Shown piece by piece: positions 1 to 8,435 of a stretch of DNA of 64,000 nt. Within the stretch, counting starts at the first letter, position 1. Every line of letters starts with the position of its first letter. The stretch is from Ruegeria sp. HKCCD8929 (GTDB lineage: Bacteria; Pseudomonadota; Alphaproteobacteria; Rhodobacterales; Rhodobacteraceae), in assembly GCF_013031405.1 (NCBI RefSeq), contig NZ_WPZY01000003.1, positions 399,287 to 463,286 on the forward strand, read 5' to 3'. The position numbers and the translations under genes are program-made. A model generated the notes under the pieces. It was not told where the DNA came from and did not search any database. It saw only the letters and a program-made list of their open reading frames with translations.

Positions 1-15
1 AACCACCAGCGGTGG

Positions 16-690
16 CTACTCAGCCTGCACCGGTAATGGCTCGATCAGCTCCGGCCCGCTAGCCCGGTTTGAGTTAACGGCCACCGGAACGCGGTGGAAT
101 TGCAGGATGTCCTCGGCCCCGGGCCGCATCAGAGGCGCTGCGCCCTTGCCCAGCTCGCCGAGCCAGAGCGCCCAATTCTCGGGCTCTAGAATCAACGGCA
201 TGCGGTGATGGATCTGTGATAGTGTCCGGTTCGCGGGTGTGGTGACGATGGCGCAGGTGCTCTGCCGCGTCTCGACCGGCCCCCAGTCCTGCCAGACCCC
301 TGCAAATGCGATGGGCGCGCCGTCGCGGCGCTGAATGTACCACGGCAGACGCTTACCCTCTGCCGTTTTGGTCCATTCGTAGAACCCGGTTGCCACCAGG
401 ATACAGCGACGCTGGCGGCAGGCTTCACCAAACGCGCGTTTATTGGCAATGGTCTCGGACCGGGCGTTGATCAGCAGCGGGCCGCCATTCTCGGTCTCGT
501 ACCACCGCGGTAGGAAGCCCCAGCGCATCGCCACCAGTTGCCGCCCGGTCTCGCCCGATTTCACCACATGTACCTGATTGGTCGGGCATACGTTGTAGTT
601 GGGCGCATAAGGCACAGTATTGGCCACGCGCGCGTCAAAATGCTGGCCCATAGCGTCATTGGGCAGAGTGATGGTGAAACGTCCGCACAT
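16..690 (-). CDS. SOS response-associated peptidase (SRAP/YedK/HMCES family)
   Basis: Members of this family form a covalent thiazolidine link between Cys2 and abasic sites in single-stranded DNA, shielding them during replication. The start is set at the Met of MCGRF because the family needs Cys as residue 2 after Met removal; an upstream in-frame extension to 843 would bury it. In the 224-residue product one sees C2, the INARSET motif (N75, R77), GFYEW with the catalytic Glu at about residue 105, and HHRMPLIL with His at 161-162. Length and all key residues are normal for the family. It points away from the window centre and has no obvious operon partner; the next gene upstream is a GST on the same strand, 40 bp away. 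Confidence 0.93.
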   Translation of the reverse strand: MCGRFTITLPNDAMGQHFDARVANTVPYAPNYNVCPTNQVHVVKSGETGRQLVAMRWGFLPRWYETENGGPLLINARSETIANKRAFGEACRQRRCILVATGFYEWTKTAEGKRLPWYIQRRDGAPIAFAGVWQDWGPVETRQSTCAIVTTPANRTLSQIHHRMPLILEPENWALWLGELGKGAAPLMRPGAEDILQFHRVPVAVNSNRASGPELIEPLPVQAE

Positions 691-730
691 GGGGCGGAGC
701 TTAACCTTCCGCCCCGCCCGTCGCCAGAGC

Positions 731-1336
731 TCAGGCCGCTTGCGGCGCGGGATTCGCCGCCTGCCATGCATCAAGCGCCTCAAGAGCGGCAATCCAGCGC
801 TGGATGTTGGCGTAATTCGCCACCGGGAAATGGCAGGGCTCACGATAGCAAAGGATCGCGCCGACCGAGATATCGGCGGTGGTCATCCCGTCGCCTGACA
901 GCCAGTCGCGGCCTTTCAGATGCCCATCCAGCACGGCGGCGAACTGGTGGAAGGTCTGGGTGGCTTCCTCCAAATCGACACCCTCATTGCCGAAGATGTA
1001 GCGCGAGATGAACTTGGAGCAGGCCGGGGTCCAGTGGCAGGATTCCCAGAATTGCCAACGCATGATGTCATAGCGCGCATTCGATTTCGGCCAGAGCGGG
1101 GTGTCCACCTCGGCGCACAGCCGGTTGATGATCGCATTCGATTCCCAGAGCGTGGAGCCGTCGTCATATTCCAGCACCGGCACCCTGCCATTGGGGTTGA
1201 GCGCCAGAAACTCGGGCGCGCGCTGCGCGCCGGATTGCAGATCGACGATCTCGGCTGGCAGGTCCAGGCCCAGCAGAGAATTCACAACCAGAACTTTGCG
1301 GGTGTTGGGTGAGGCGGGAAAGACATGCAGTTTCAT
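731..1336 (-). CDS. glutathione S-transferase family protein
   Basis: A 201-residue cytosolic GST. The N-terminal thioredoxin-like half contains NPNGRVPVLE (about residues 48-57) with the conserved cis-Pro, and the glutathione-binding ESNAI motif (about 64-68). The all-helical C-terminal half contains GRDWLSGD and a TTADIS N-capping-like segment, as in most GSTs. Substrate cannot be read from the sequence. The start codon follows an AAGGAT ribosome-binding site on the minus strand, which lies inside a set of nested inverted repeats (1340-1379) that may control it. It is monocistronic or co-transcribed with the SRAP gene downstream. Confidence 0.9.
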   Translation of the reverse strand: MKLHVFPASPNTRKVLVVNSLLGLDLPAEIVDLQSGAQRAPEFLALNPNGRVPVLEYDDGSTLWESNAIINRLCAEVDTPLWPKSNARYDIMRWQFWESCHWTPACSKFISRYIFGNEGVDLEEATQTFHQFAAVLDGHLKGRDWLSGDGMTTADISVGAILCYREPCHFPVANYANIQRWIAALEALDAWQAANPAPQAA

Positions 1337-1339
1337 TGG

Positions 1340-1379
1340 ATATCCTTCTTTTTAACATTTAAGTTAAATAAAAGGATAT
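1340..1379 (-). promoter_or_regulatory. nested inverted repeats upstream of the GST gene
   Basis: Two nested dyads precede the GST start. The outer pair is ATATCCTT (1340-1347) with AAGGATAT (1372-1379); the inner pair is TTTAAC (1351-1356) with GTTAAA (1363-1368). The outer left arm is also the GST ribosome-binding site on the minus strand. This could be an operator for a dimeric repressor, or an mRNA hairpin masking the ribosome-binding site. No regulator gene is adjacent, so the partner is unknown. Confidence 0.45.
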
Positions 1380-1409
1380 ACCTTACGAGTCAATCCCCGC
1401 CCCGCAATG

Positions 1410-1440
1410 AAATAGGGCCGCACCGGATGGCGCGGCCCCT
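1410..1440 (-). terminator. hairpin downstream of the 5'-nucleotidase gene
   Basis: GGGCCGC (1415-1421) pairs with GCGGCCC (1432-1438) across a 10-nt loop. Read on the minus strand, it directly follows the 5'-nucleotidase stop and is followed by a short TATTT run. The T tract is weak, so termination efficiency is uncertain. Confidence 0.5.
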
Positions 1441-1463
1441 TGGGCAGGTTCGTAAACCTAGCC

Positions 1464-3041
1464 TTATTTCTGCTTGATCCGCCCGTCCAGATAAGGCTGA
1501 TACGGCGCGTTCGCGGCCAGATACTCAGCGGTCACATCCGCCAGATCGGGGCCGAAATCATAAGCGTTCTTGTCGTCGCCCGAGAACATCTTGTAGCCGT
1601 CGCCGCCATTGCGGACATAGTTGTTGGTCACCACCAGATAGGTCTGCGCCGGGTCAATCGGCACAAAGCCGTCCTCGCTGGCCACCATGACCTCCTGAAT
1701 GCGACCCTCGTTGGGAGCAACCGCCGGGTCCCAGGTAAAGGTCAGGCCCGAGACCTGCGGGAACCGTCCCTTGACCTCTTCCACCTGGCTCACACCGTTT
1801 TCCAGTGCGTCGATGACGCCCTGCCCGCTGATCTCGAAGGTCGAGAGCGTGTTCTGGAATGGCAGCACGGTCAGCACCTCGCCCATGGTCACCTCGCCGG
1901 TGTCAATCGAGGCCCGCAGACCGCCCGAGTTGGCAATGGCGATGGTCACGCCCTGATCGGCAACGCGGTCCAGCATGGCGTCGGCCACCAGATTGCCCAT
2001 CTCGCATTCCTGCACGCGGCATACGGCACGGTCGCCCTCGATCGGTGCGGCAGCATCGGCAACCACCTTGTTGCGGATCTCTTCCAGCGGCTGGGCCAGT
2101 TCCTTGATGCGGGCCACGGTGCCCTCATCCTCGGACACGGTGCCGTCCATGACCAGCGGTTCTCCGACGGCTTCGACCACGTTGCCGTCATCGTCGAAGG
2201 TCACGTTCAACTCACCCAGGAACTTGCCATAGGCATAGGCCTGAACGATCTGGACGCCGTTGACAACGGTCGGGTACGGGCCCACGGCCTTGTCGGACGT
2301 ATTGGAGAGATAGGTGTTGGAATGTCCGCCAACGATCACGTCGACCCCGGTAGTTTCCGCGGCAACGCGCTGATCGACGCCATAGCCGGAATGGCTGAGC
2401 ACGACGATCTTGTTCACGCCTTCGGCGGTCAGCCTGTCCACTTCGGCCTGCACTGCGGCTGCCGGATCGCTGAAAGTGATATTGGGACCGGGCGAGGCCA
2501 GATCCGGCGTATCCTCCGGCGTCAGACCGATCAGGCCGATCTTTTCACCGCCTTTTTCGATCACCGCCGATTTCATCAGCGTATCGGCCAGCAGTTCCTC
2601 TTTGGTGACATCGGCGTTGGACATCAGCACCGGGAACTCGACCGCATCCATGAAACCGCGCAGCACTTCGGGCCCATCGTCAAACTCGTGGTTGCCCACG
2701 GTCATGCCGTCATAGCCGAGCTTGTTCATCATCTCGGCGGCAATCTTGCCCTTGTAATAGGTGTAGAAGAGCGAGCCCTGGAACTGGTCGCCGCCATCCA
2801 CCAGGATCGAGTTTTCCGCTCGCCCGCGCGCCTCTTCAATGGCGGTCACCAGACGGGCCGAGCCGCCGAAGCATTTGCCCTCGGCATTGTCTTCCGCGCC
2901 GCAGCCGCTGTCATACTTGTTGATGGGCTCAAAGCGCGAATGGAAATCGTTGGTGTGCAGGATCGTCAGTTTGTAATCGGCCGCAGCCATGCCGGCGGTC
3001 AGGCCAAGTGCGGCCACCGTGGTCAGAAAACGGGTCAACAT
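1464..3041 (-). CDS. periplasmic 5'-nucleotidase / UshA-like metallophosphatase
   Basis: A 525-residue secreted enzyme expected to hydrolyse nucleotides, releasing nucleosides and phosphate in the periplasm. Residues 1-21 form a signal peptide ending near AAA. The metallophosphatase domain follows, with HTNDFH (D32, H34), VDGGDQFQGS, GNHEFD and VGGHSNTYL supplying the dimetal-site residues. The C-terminal half is the 5'-nucleotidase substrate-binding domain, with NSGGLR, a QNTLS-type segment and a NNYVRNGGDGY motif. Order and length are normal for UshA/NutA relatives. It is divergent from the DUF952-pyrD operon. Biologically it could feed the nucleoside-salvage genes and the BMP-type importer elsewhere in this window. 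Exact substrate preference (AMP, UDP-sugar, cyclic nucleotides) cannot be told. Confidence 0.9.
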   Translation of the reverse strand: MLTRFLTTVAALGLTAGMAAADYKLTILHTNDFHSRFEPINKYDSGCGAEDNAEGKCFGGSARLVTAIEEARGRAENSILVDGGDQFQGSLFYTYYKGKIAAEMMNKLGYDGMTVGNHEFDDGPEVLRGFMDAVEFPVLMSNADVTKEELLADTLMKSAVIEKGGEKIGLIGLTPEDTPDLASPGPNITFSDPAAAVQAEVDRLTAEGVNKIVVLSHSGYGVDQRVAAETTGVDVIVGGHSNTYLSNTSDKAVGPYPTVVNGVQIVQAYAYGKFLGELNVTFDDDGNVVEAVGEPLVMDGTVSEDEGTVARIKELAQPLEEIRNKVVADAAAPIEGDRAVCRVQECEMGNLVADAMLDRVADQGVTIAIANSGGLRASIDTGEVTMGEVLTVLPFQNTLSTFEISGQGVIDALENGVSQVEEVKGRFPQVSGLTFTWDPAVAPNEGRIQEVMVASEDGFVPIDPAQTYLVVTNNYVRNGGDGYKMFSGDDKNAYDFGPDLADVTAEYLAANAPYQPYLDGRIKQK

Positions 3042-3172
3042 CGATAGAAACTCCCTATTGTCGTTTTGCAGCGATGGTGCGACGGGGACGGCGCGGAGTC
3101 AAAGGGTGAGTTGCGGCGACGTAGCGGGAATTGCCGCTTGATTCCGCCCCGGCCCCAAGGCATCACGCCCTC

Positions 3173-3511
3173 ATGCTGATCTACAAGATTTTCCGGGCGG
3201 ACGAATGGGCCGCCCTGCAGGCCCAAAGGGAAACGCCGGGCGCACCGATCGATGTGAGCGACGGGTTCGTGCATTTTTCGACTGCCGAGCAGGCCGCCGA
3301 GACCGCCGCCAAGCACTTCACCGGGGCCGAAGGGCTGACCTTGCTGGCCTGTGACGCCGACGCGATGGGTGAGGCGCTGAAATGGGAGGTGTCGCGGGGC
3401 GGTGCCCTGTTCCCGCATCTCTACCGCAACATCCGGATGTCGGATGTGGTCTGGGCCAAGCCGCTGCCGCTGGTGGACGGGGCGCATCGCTTCCCGCCGG
3501 ACGTGGTATGA
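3173..3511 (+). CDS. DUF952 domain-containing protein
   Basis: A 112-residue protein that matches the DUF952 pattern from end to end: LIYKIF at the start, the GFVHFST motif, a central LLACD segment and the LYRNI plus HRFPPD ending. The ATG at 3173 is preferred to an upstream TTG because homologues start at the ML-YKI segment. No biochemical role is established for DUF952; conserved His and Arg residues suggest a small-molecule or nucleotide site, which is inference only. It is the first gene of a four-gene operon; its stop overlaps the next start (ATGA). Confidence 0.85.
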   Translation: MLIYKIFRADEWAALQAQRETPGAPIDVSDGFVHFSTAEQAAETAAKHFTGAEGLTLLACDADAMGEALKWEVSRGGALFPHLYRNIRMSDVVWAKPLPLVDGAHRFPPDVV

Positions 3512-3939
3512 GCGGCCATGTCGATCCCGACCGCGCCCAGTTCGAGGCATTCAAATCGCTCGACAGGGACCAGCCTATCGAAATGCTGAATCTCTTGAAA
3601 TTCAACGATCTGGCGGCCTATCCTGAAGGGCACGATCTGGCCGGGGCTGGGCTGAGCGGGGCCGAGGCCTACAGGCGTTATGGCGCCGAGACCGCGCCGA
3701 TCATCGCACGGCTGGGTGCCTCGATCCTCTGGCGCGGCGCGTTTCAGACGGTGCTGATCGGGCCGGAGGGTGAGGCCTGGGATGAGATGTTCATAGCCCG
3801 GTATCCTTCTGCGCATGCGTTTCTCGAGATGGTCACAGATCCCGACTACAAACAGGCCGTCATACACCGGCAGGCGGCCGCCGAAACCTCGCGTCTGATT
3901 CGCTGTGCACCCGCCGAAGGGAGAAGGACATTCGGATGA
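3508..3939 (+). CDS. DUF1330-like ferredoxin-fold protein
   Basis: A 143-residue cytosolic protein with features of the DUF1330/dimeric alpha-beta barrel group: MLNLLKF near residue 22, the YRRYG segment, and a C-terminal [15 protein letters not shown] motif typical of that family. Function is not known for the family. The ATG at 3508 overlaps the stop of the DUF952 gene by 4 bp, and its own stop overlaps pyrD by 4 bp, so translation is probably coupled through the whole operon. No metal or catalytic motif is apparent. Confidence 0.75.
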   Translation: MSGHVDPDRAQFEAFKSLDRDQPIEMLNLLKFNDLAAYPEGHDLAGAGLSGAEAYRRYGAETAPIIARLGASILWRGAFQTVLIGPEGEAWDEMFIARYPSAHAFLEMVTDPDYKQAVIHRQAAAETSRLIRCAPAEGRRTFG

Positions 3940-4994
3940 ACATGATTGAGAAGCTGGGCCTTGCTGCCCTGCACCGGATGGACCCGGAAGCTGCGCACGG
4001 GATGTCGATCAGGGCGCTGAAGATGGGGCTGACCCCGGCGCCCGGGCCGGTGACCTCGCCGCGTTTGTGCACGCGTGTGGCCGGGCTGGACCTGCCCAAC
4101 CCGGTGGGCCTTGCCGCCGGGTTCGACAAGAACGCCGAGGCCTTGGCGCCCTTGTCGCGATCCGGCTTCGGCTTCGTAGAGGTCGGCGCCGCAACCCCGC
4201 GTCCGCAGCCCGGCAACCCGAAGCCGCGCCTGTTCCGGCTGACCGAGGATCGGGCGGCCATCAACCGCTTCGGCTTCAACAACGAGGGGATGGAGGCCAT
4301 CGGCGCCCGTCTGGCCGCCCGGCCCAGGGACGCGGTGATCGGCCTGAACCTTGGCGCCAACAAGGATAGCGACGATCGGCCCGGCGATTTCGCCAAGGTG
4401 CTGGCCCACTGCGCCGCGCATCTGGATTTCGCCACCGTCAATGTCTCGTCCCCAAACACCGAAAAGCTGCGGGATTTGCAGGGCAAGGCGGCACTGACGG
4501 CGCTGCTGGCGGGCGTGATCGAGACCCGCGACGCCCTGCCCCGCCCCCTGCCCGTCTTCCTCAAGATCGCTCCGGATTTGACCGAGGCCGAGTTGGAGGA
4601 CATCGCCGCGGTCGCCCGTGAAACCGGCGTAGATGCGGTGATCGCCACCAATACCACCCTGTCGCGCGAGGGGCTGGCCAGCGCACACAGGGGCGAGGCT
4701 GGTGGCCTGTCCGGCGCGCCTCTCTTCGAGAAATCCACCCGCGTTCTGGCCCGCCTCAGCGCGCTGACCAAGGGAGAAATCCCGCTGATCGGCGTGGGCG
4801 GCATCAGCACTGCGGAACAGGCCTATGCCAAGATCTGCGCGGGCGCCTCGGCGGTGCAGTTCTATACGGCCATGGTCTATGGCGGGCTGTCACTGGCGGG
4901 CGAGATCGCGCGCGGGCTGGACAAGTTGCTGGCTCGCGACGGGTTCGAGAATGTCGCGCAGGCTGTTGGCAGCAAAAGAGAGGACTGGCTGTGA
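3936..4994 (+). CDS. pyrD: dihydroorotate dehydrogenase (quinone), class 2
   Basis: Oxidises dihydroorotate to orotate in pyrimidine synthesis, passing electrons through FMN to membrane quinones. The 352-residue length with an amphipathic N-terminal helix ([15 protein letters not shown]) is typical of membrane-associated class 2 enzymes. Key segments include [12 protein letters not shown] (substrate loop), the [12 protein letters not shown] strand, [20 protein letters not shown] with the catalytic Ser region, [11 protein letters not shown], and IGVGGIST with the FMN phosphate site near [15 protein letters not shown]. Start and stop overlap both neighbours (ATGA), placing it third in the DUF952-DUF1330-pyrD-arsC operon. 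Confidence 0.95.
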   Translation: MNMIEKLGLAALHRMDPEAAHGMSIRALKMGLTPAPGPVTSPRLCTRVAGLDLPNPVGLAAGFDKNAEALAPLSRSGFGFVEVGAATPRPQPGNPKPRLFRLTEDRAAINRFGFNNEGMEAIGARLAARPRDAVIGLNLGANKDSDDRPGDFAKVLAHCAAHLDFATVNVSSPNTEKLRDLQGKAALTALLAGVIETRDALPRPLPVFLKIAPDLTEAELEDIAAVARETGVDAVIATNTTLSREGLASAHRGEAGGLSGAPLFEKSTRVLARLSALTKGEIPLIGVGGISTAEQAYAKICAGASAVQFYTAMVYGGLSLAGEIARGLDKLLARDGFENVAQAVGSKREDWL

Positions 4995-5332
4995 TCGAAT
5001 ATTGGCATAACCCCCGCTGCTCCAAATCCCGTTTGGGTCTGGCCTTGCTGGAGGAGCGCGGGGCAGAGGTGACGGTGCGCAAGTACCTTGAAGACGCGCC
5101 ATCGCTGGAGGAGCTGAGGGCGGCGCAAGCTGCGGCTGGCATCCCTGCGATCCAGATGATGCGGACGGGCGAAAAGCTTTTCAATGAGTTGGAACTGAGC
5201 AAATCGGATGCGGACGAGGTGCTGCTGGCCGCGATGGCCGTGCACCCAATCCTAATCGAACGTCCGCTGGCCCTAAGCGACGGCAAGGCCGTGATTGGAC
5301 GACCGACCGAGGCGCTGCTGGACCTGCTCTAA
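4991..5332 (+). CDS. ArsC/Spx-family reductase (arsenate reductase, glutaredoxin type)
   Basis: A 113-residue thioredoxin-fold protein. The catalytic cysteine is C10 in the NPRCSKSR motif, and the C-terminal segment with IERPL and GRPTEALL holds the conserved arginine region of glutaredoxin-dependent ArsC proteins. There is no arsR, arsB or acr3 nearby. Its coupling to pyrD by an ATGA overlap suggests a housekeeping or stress role instead of a dedicated arsenic operon; that is inference. Its 3' end overlaps the convergent MATE gene by 4 bp. Confidence 0.82.
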   Translation: MIEYWHNPRCSKSRLGLALLEERGAEVTVRKYLEDAPSLEELRAAQAAAGIPAIQMMRTGEKLFNELELSKSDADEVLLAAMAVHPILIERPLALSDGKAVIGRPTEALLDLL

Positions 5333-6645
5333 CCCACCTGCGCCTCAAGGCGCGGGTAGCGCAGGCCCAGCGTCAGCCCGCGGGTGATGTTGAGCACCAT
5401 CAGCGACGCCCAGAGCCCGTGATTGCCAAATGCGGGCACCAGCACCACCAGCGCCAGCACATAGACGGCGACCGACTGGATCATCGCCCAGCGCATGTCG
5501 CGGGTCCAGGTGGCGCCGATATAGATGCCGTCGAACATCCAACTCGCCACGCCCAGAACCGGCGCGATGGCGGCCCAGAACAGGAACTCGCGCCCGGCTG
5601 CACGCACCTCGGGCGAGGTGGTCATGATGTCGATGAGCAGCGATCCGGCAAACATGAAGAGTGCCGCCAACACAAACGCTCCGCCCACGCCCCATTGCGA
5701 TGCCACAACCGACGCGCGGCGCACCTGATGGCGGTCCCTGGCTCCGACCGCTCCACCCACCAGCGCCTCGGCAGAGAATGCGAACCCGTCGAGCGCAAAG
5801 GCGGTGATCTCCAGGAACTGCAGCAGCACCTGATTGGCGGCGAGATTTACGTCGCCCAGATCCGAGCCTATGAACAGGAAAGTGGTAAAGGACACGGTCA
5901 GCAGCACCGAACGCACCATGATATCGGCATTCACCTGCAGCATCCGGCGCAAACGGGCGGGGTCGAAAATGCGCGCCCAGTCGTGCCATTGATCCCCGGC
6001 AAAGGCATCGCGGCAGAGCCACAGGCCCAGCGCCAGACCGGTCCATTCGGCAATCAGGGTCGCAGTGGCCACGCCCTCGACACCCCAGCCCAGCCCCAGC
6101 ACAAACCACAGATCCAGCACGATGTTGAGCCCGTTCATCCAGATCTGCAAGACGAACACGCCCCGGGTTCGCTCGACCGCGATCAGCCAGCCGGTGACGG
6201 CATAAAGCGCGATGGTGGCAGGCGCCCCCCAGATGCGGATCTCCAGATAGTCGCGGGCGAGACCTTCGACCTCGGCACTGGCCGGGGCCAAGGCGAAGGC
6301 ACCCCAGAATAGCGCCACCTGCGTGACGATGAAGATACCGCCAGCGAGAAAGGCGAGGAGCAGACCCCGCATCAGCAAAGCGCCGGTCTCGGCCATGTCC
6401 CCGGCTCCGCGCGCCTGCGCGGCGAGGCCAGTGGTGCCCATGCGTAGGAACCCGAAGATCCAGTAGATAGTGGCCAGGATCACCGCGCCGATGCCAACGG
6501 CTCCGATGGGCGCGGCCTGTCCCATCTGTCCCACAACGCCGGTATCCACCGCCCCCAGAATCGGCACGGTCGCATTGGACAGTACAATTGGCAGCGCGAT
6601 CTTCAGCACCCGGCAATGGGTGATGGGTGCCGAAGCATCGGACAC
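5329..6645 (-). CDS. MATE family efflux transporter (DinF-like)
   Basis: A 438-residue inner-membrane protein with about 12 hydrophobic segments in two pseudo-repeated halves, as in multidrug and toxic compound extrusion proteins. The N-terminal half begins with PIVLSNATVPILGAVDT and GFLRMGTTGLAAQA, typical of the DinF branch, which couples drug export to Na+ or H+ entry. Substrate cannot be predicted. It is convergent with arsC (4-bp overlap) and lies upstream of nothing on the same strand within a few hundred bases except two thioesterases 6 bp away, with which it may share transcription. Confidence 0.9.
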   Translation of the reverse strand: MSDASAPITHCRVLKIALPIVLSNATVPILGAVDTGVVGQMGQAAPIGAVGIGAVILATIYWIFGFLRMGTTGLAAQARGAGDMAETGALLMRGLLLAFLAGGIFIVTQVALFWGAFALAPASAEVEGLARDYLEIRIWGAPATIALYAVTGWLIAVERTRGVFVLQIWMNGLNIVLDLWFVLGLGWGVEGVATATLIAEWTGLALGLWLCRDAFAGDQWHDWARIFDPARLRRMLQVNADIMVRSVLLTVSFTTFLFIGSDLGDVNLAANQVLLQFLEITAFALDGFAFSAEALVGGAVGARDRHQVRRASVVASQWGVGGAFVLAALFMFAGSLLIDIMTTSPEVRAAGREFLFWAAIAPVLGVASWMFDGIYIGATWTRDMRWAMIQSVAVYVLALVVLVPAFGNHGLWASLMVLNITRGLTLGLRYPRLEAQVG

Positions 6646-6651
6646 GTCAGA

Positions 6652-7170
6652 TCAGCCCTCGGTCACACGAGGCTGGGGCATCAGGAAATGACCGGTGGCC
6701 TGCGCGAACAATTTGGCGTGATTGTCCTGCCACGCCTCGACCCGGACCGAGGCGTACCGGCGTCCGGATCGGCTGATGAAGGCGCGCGCATAAGCATCGC
6801 GCGGCAGACCCGAGCGCAGGTAATCGACGGTGAAATCGATGGTCTTGGGAAACCGCATCCGCGCGTCGTTCAGGATATCCTCGGGGTTCACCTCGCCGCT
6901 TTCGATCTGCGGGAACAGGTGCGCCCAGCTAAGCGTGATGATCGCCGTCACCTCAAGAAAGGCGGCCGTCACCCCGCCATGGATCGCGGGCAGGAACGGG
7001 TTTCCGATCAGCTTGTCGTCGAAATTCAGCACGCCGGTCAGCTCATCGCCGCGGCGGTCGAAGCTGATGTCGAGAAAGCGGATATAGGGTACGCCTTCGA
7101 CCAGCGCCTTGAGCGCGGCATCGCGGCGCTGCTTGACCACCTGCATGGGTTCGGGGCGGGGACGAGGCAT
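6652..7170 (-). CDS. PaaI/hotdog-fold acyl-CoA thioesterase
   Basis: A 172-residue hotdog-fold protein. The family motif HGGVTAAFLE sits in the central helix, and NPFLPAIHGG precedes it as in PaaI thioesterases. Start is the ATG at 7170, which overlaps the stop of the upstream paralogue. PaaI-type enzymes hydrolyse acyl-CoA or aryl-CoA esters to keep CoA free; the exact substrate is unknown. The gene is the second of a tandem pair of distinct, not closely similar, thioesterases, and precedes the MATE exporter by 6 bp. Confidence 0.85.
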   Translation of the reverse strand: MPRPRPEPMQVVKQRRDAALKALVEGVPYIRFLDISFDRRGDELTGVLNFDDKLIGNPFLPAIHGGVTAAFLEVTAIITLSWAHLFPQIESGEVNPEDILNDARMRFPKTIDFTVDYLRSGLPRDAYARAFISRSGRRYASVRVEAWQDNHAKLFAQATGHFLMPQPRVTEG

Positions 7171-7589
7171 CACTTGCCCTCCACGGTAAAGGCGCCCGCG
7201 GCGGTGGCCACGGGGCGGTCGGCGTCTTCGTCCATCGCGGTGGCGCGGACAAAGGCCACGTTGCGGGTGATGTGATAGCAGGTCGCCTTGGTGGTGATGG
7301 TCTGCCCCGGCGTTGCCGCACGCATGTAGTCGATGCGCAGGTCGATGGTGGCAGTGCCCCCGGGTGCCGACGGATGGCTCATCACCGCAGCACCACAGCA
7401 GGTGTCGAGCATCGCCGACACCGCCCCGCCGTGGATGACGCCAGTGCGAGGGTCGCCGATCAGATCGGTATTGTAGGGCATCGAGATCTCCGCCTCGCCC
7501 GCGCCGATATGCGTCAGCTCCAGCCCCAATGCCTTGGCATGGGGAATCGCCTCGATGAATTGGCGCGCCAGTTTTATCTTGTCGACCAT
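7170..7589 (-). CDS. PaaI family thioesterase
   Basis: A 139-residue hotdog-fold protein with the motif GVIHGGAVSAMLDTC, where the Asp and Gly residues match the PaaI active-site helix, followed by the long strands ATIDLRIDY and VAFVRATA. It should cleave acyl-CoA thioesters in the cytosol. It is the first gene of the thioesterase pair (start-stop overlap of 1 bp with the next) and is divergent from the MerR gene at 7706. Being beside two MerR regulators and a beta-oxidation operon, a role in acyl-CoA balance is plausible but inferred. Confidence 0.87.
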   Translation of the reverse strand: MVDKIKLARQFIEAIPHAKALGLELTHIGAGEAEISMPYNTDLIGDPRTGVIHGGAVSAMLDTCCGAAVMSHPSAPGGTATIDLRIDYMRAATPGQTITTKATCYHITRNVAFVRATAMDEDADRPVATAAGAFTVEGK

Positions 7590-7705
7590 ATGCTTGGGTC
7601 CTGTCCTTGGGTCGCCCCTTTATGAGCCGCTGCCCGCGCAAAGGGCAAGCCCGGCTGTTGCGCTTGGCCGCGCGACACCATAGGTTGCGGGCAAGGAGAA
7701 TAGGA

Positions 7706-8074
7706 ATGTCCGACAGCCGTTTGTCATTCAAAGAGATGTGCGTGGAATTCGACGTAACACCGCGCACCCTGCGCTATTACGAATATATCGAGTTGCTGCA
7801 ACCGGACCGGGATGGCCGATCCCGGTACTACGGCCCCCGCGAACGCGCCCGTATGAAGCTGATCATGCGCGGCCGCAAATTCGGTTTCCCGCTGGAAGAA
7901 ATCCGTCAGTGGCTGCTGATCTACGAAGATGAAGGGAACGCCGCGCAAATGGCGACCTTTGTCGAGATGGCGGATCGCCAAATGGAAGAGCTGCGGCAAC
8001 AGCGCGAGCAACTGGACGAAGCCATGGACGAGCTCCAGCGCCTTCGTGACCAGACGGCAAACAGCATCAAGTAA
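7706..8074 (+). CDS. MerR family transcriptional regulator
   Basis: A 122-residue regulator. The N-terminal winged helix-turn-helix of the MerR family is clear: VTPRTLRYYE at about residues 17-26, then a wing with SRYYG and RARMKLIM. The C-terminal half is a coiled coil (QMEELRQQREQLDEAM) for dimerisation. No cysteine metal site is present, unlike metal-sensing MerR proteins. It is a close paralogue of the next gene (8436), sharing CVEFDVTPRTLR/CETYDVTPRTLR and the GFxLEEIRQ segment. The chosen ATG follows AAGGAGAA. Such metal-site-free MerR proteins include LiuR-type regulators of acyl-CoA catabolism, which fits the neighbours; that assignment is inference. Confidence 0.88.
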   Translation: MSDSRLSFKEMCVEFDVTPRTLRYYEYIELLQPDRDGRSRYYGPRERARMKLIMRGRKFGFPLEEIRQWLLIYEDEGNAAQMATFVEMADRQMEELRQQREQLDEAMDELQRLRDQTANSIK

Positions 8075-8435
8075 CCCCCCCCTCCTTCTACAAATCGGAT
8101 CAAAACCCCGTAATGCGGTCGTCCGCTCGTTGAACCCGCTTCGACCGCCGTTCGTGCCCCGAGGGTGATCGGGTGTTTTTCTGCTGGGTTGTTAGCATGT
8201 TGCCCGACCTTCGTTCGGAATCTTACGCCGATTGCGTTTTTGTGACCGGCAAAGCCCTCTGTGGTGACAGCCATGTCAAAATATTGTTTCGAAAAAAGTG
8301 GCTTTACGCGACCTGATCTAACGTCAATCATTTTGTGACGTAGCGTCTGGGTTACGTAAACGTCAATCAAGTGTTGTAAAACGGGCAGTGACCCAACACC
8401 TCACGCCCACGACGCCAGTGATGAGAGTTTGAGAC
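8075..8435 (+). promoter_or_regulatory. regulatory region with ACGT dyads upstream of the beta-oxidation operon
   Basis: A 361-bp gene-free stretch between the two merR genes. Visible elements: the inverted repeat ACGTCA (8321-8326) with TGACGT (8336-8341) across 9 bp; the compact dyad ACGTAAACGT (8354-8363); and the direct repeat ACGTCAATCA at 8321-8330 and 8360-8369. Closely spaced ACGT dyads are typical of MerR-type operators for acyl-CoA regulators. The left part (8075-8250) shows only a C-run after the merR stop and no clear signal. Confidence 0.55.

Noticed and set aside
1440..3047. 535-residue plus-strand reading frame antisense to the 5'-nucleotidase
   Set aside because: Its translation is His/Gly/Arg-rich without family motifs; it mirrors the real gene because high GC lowers stop frequency.
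4991..5332. Arsenic-resistance operon
   Set aside because: No arsR, arsB, acr3 or arsH neighbours; only a lone ArsC-fold gene attached to pyrD.
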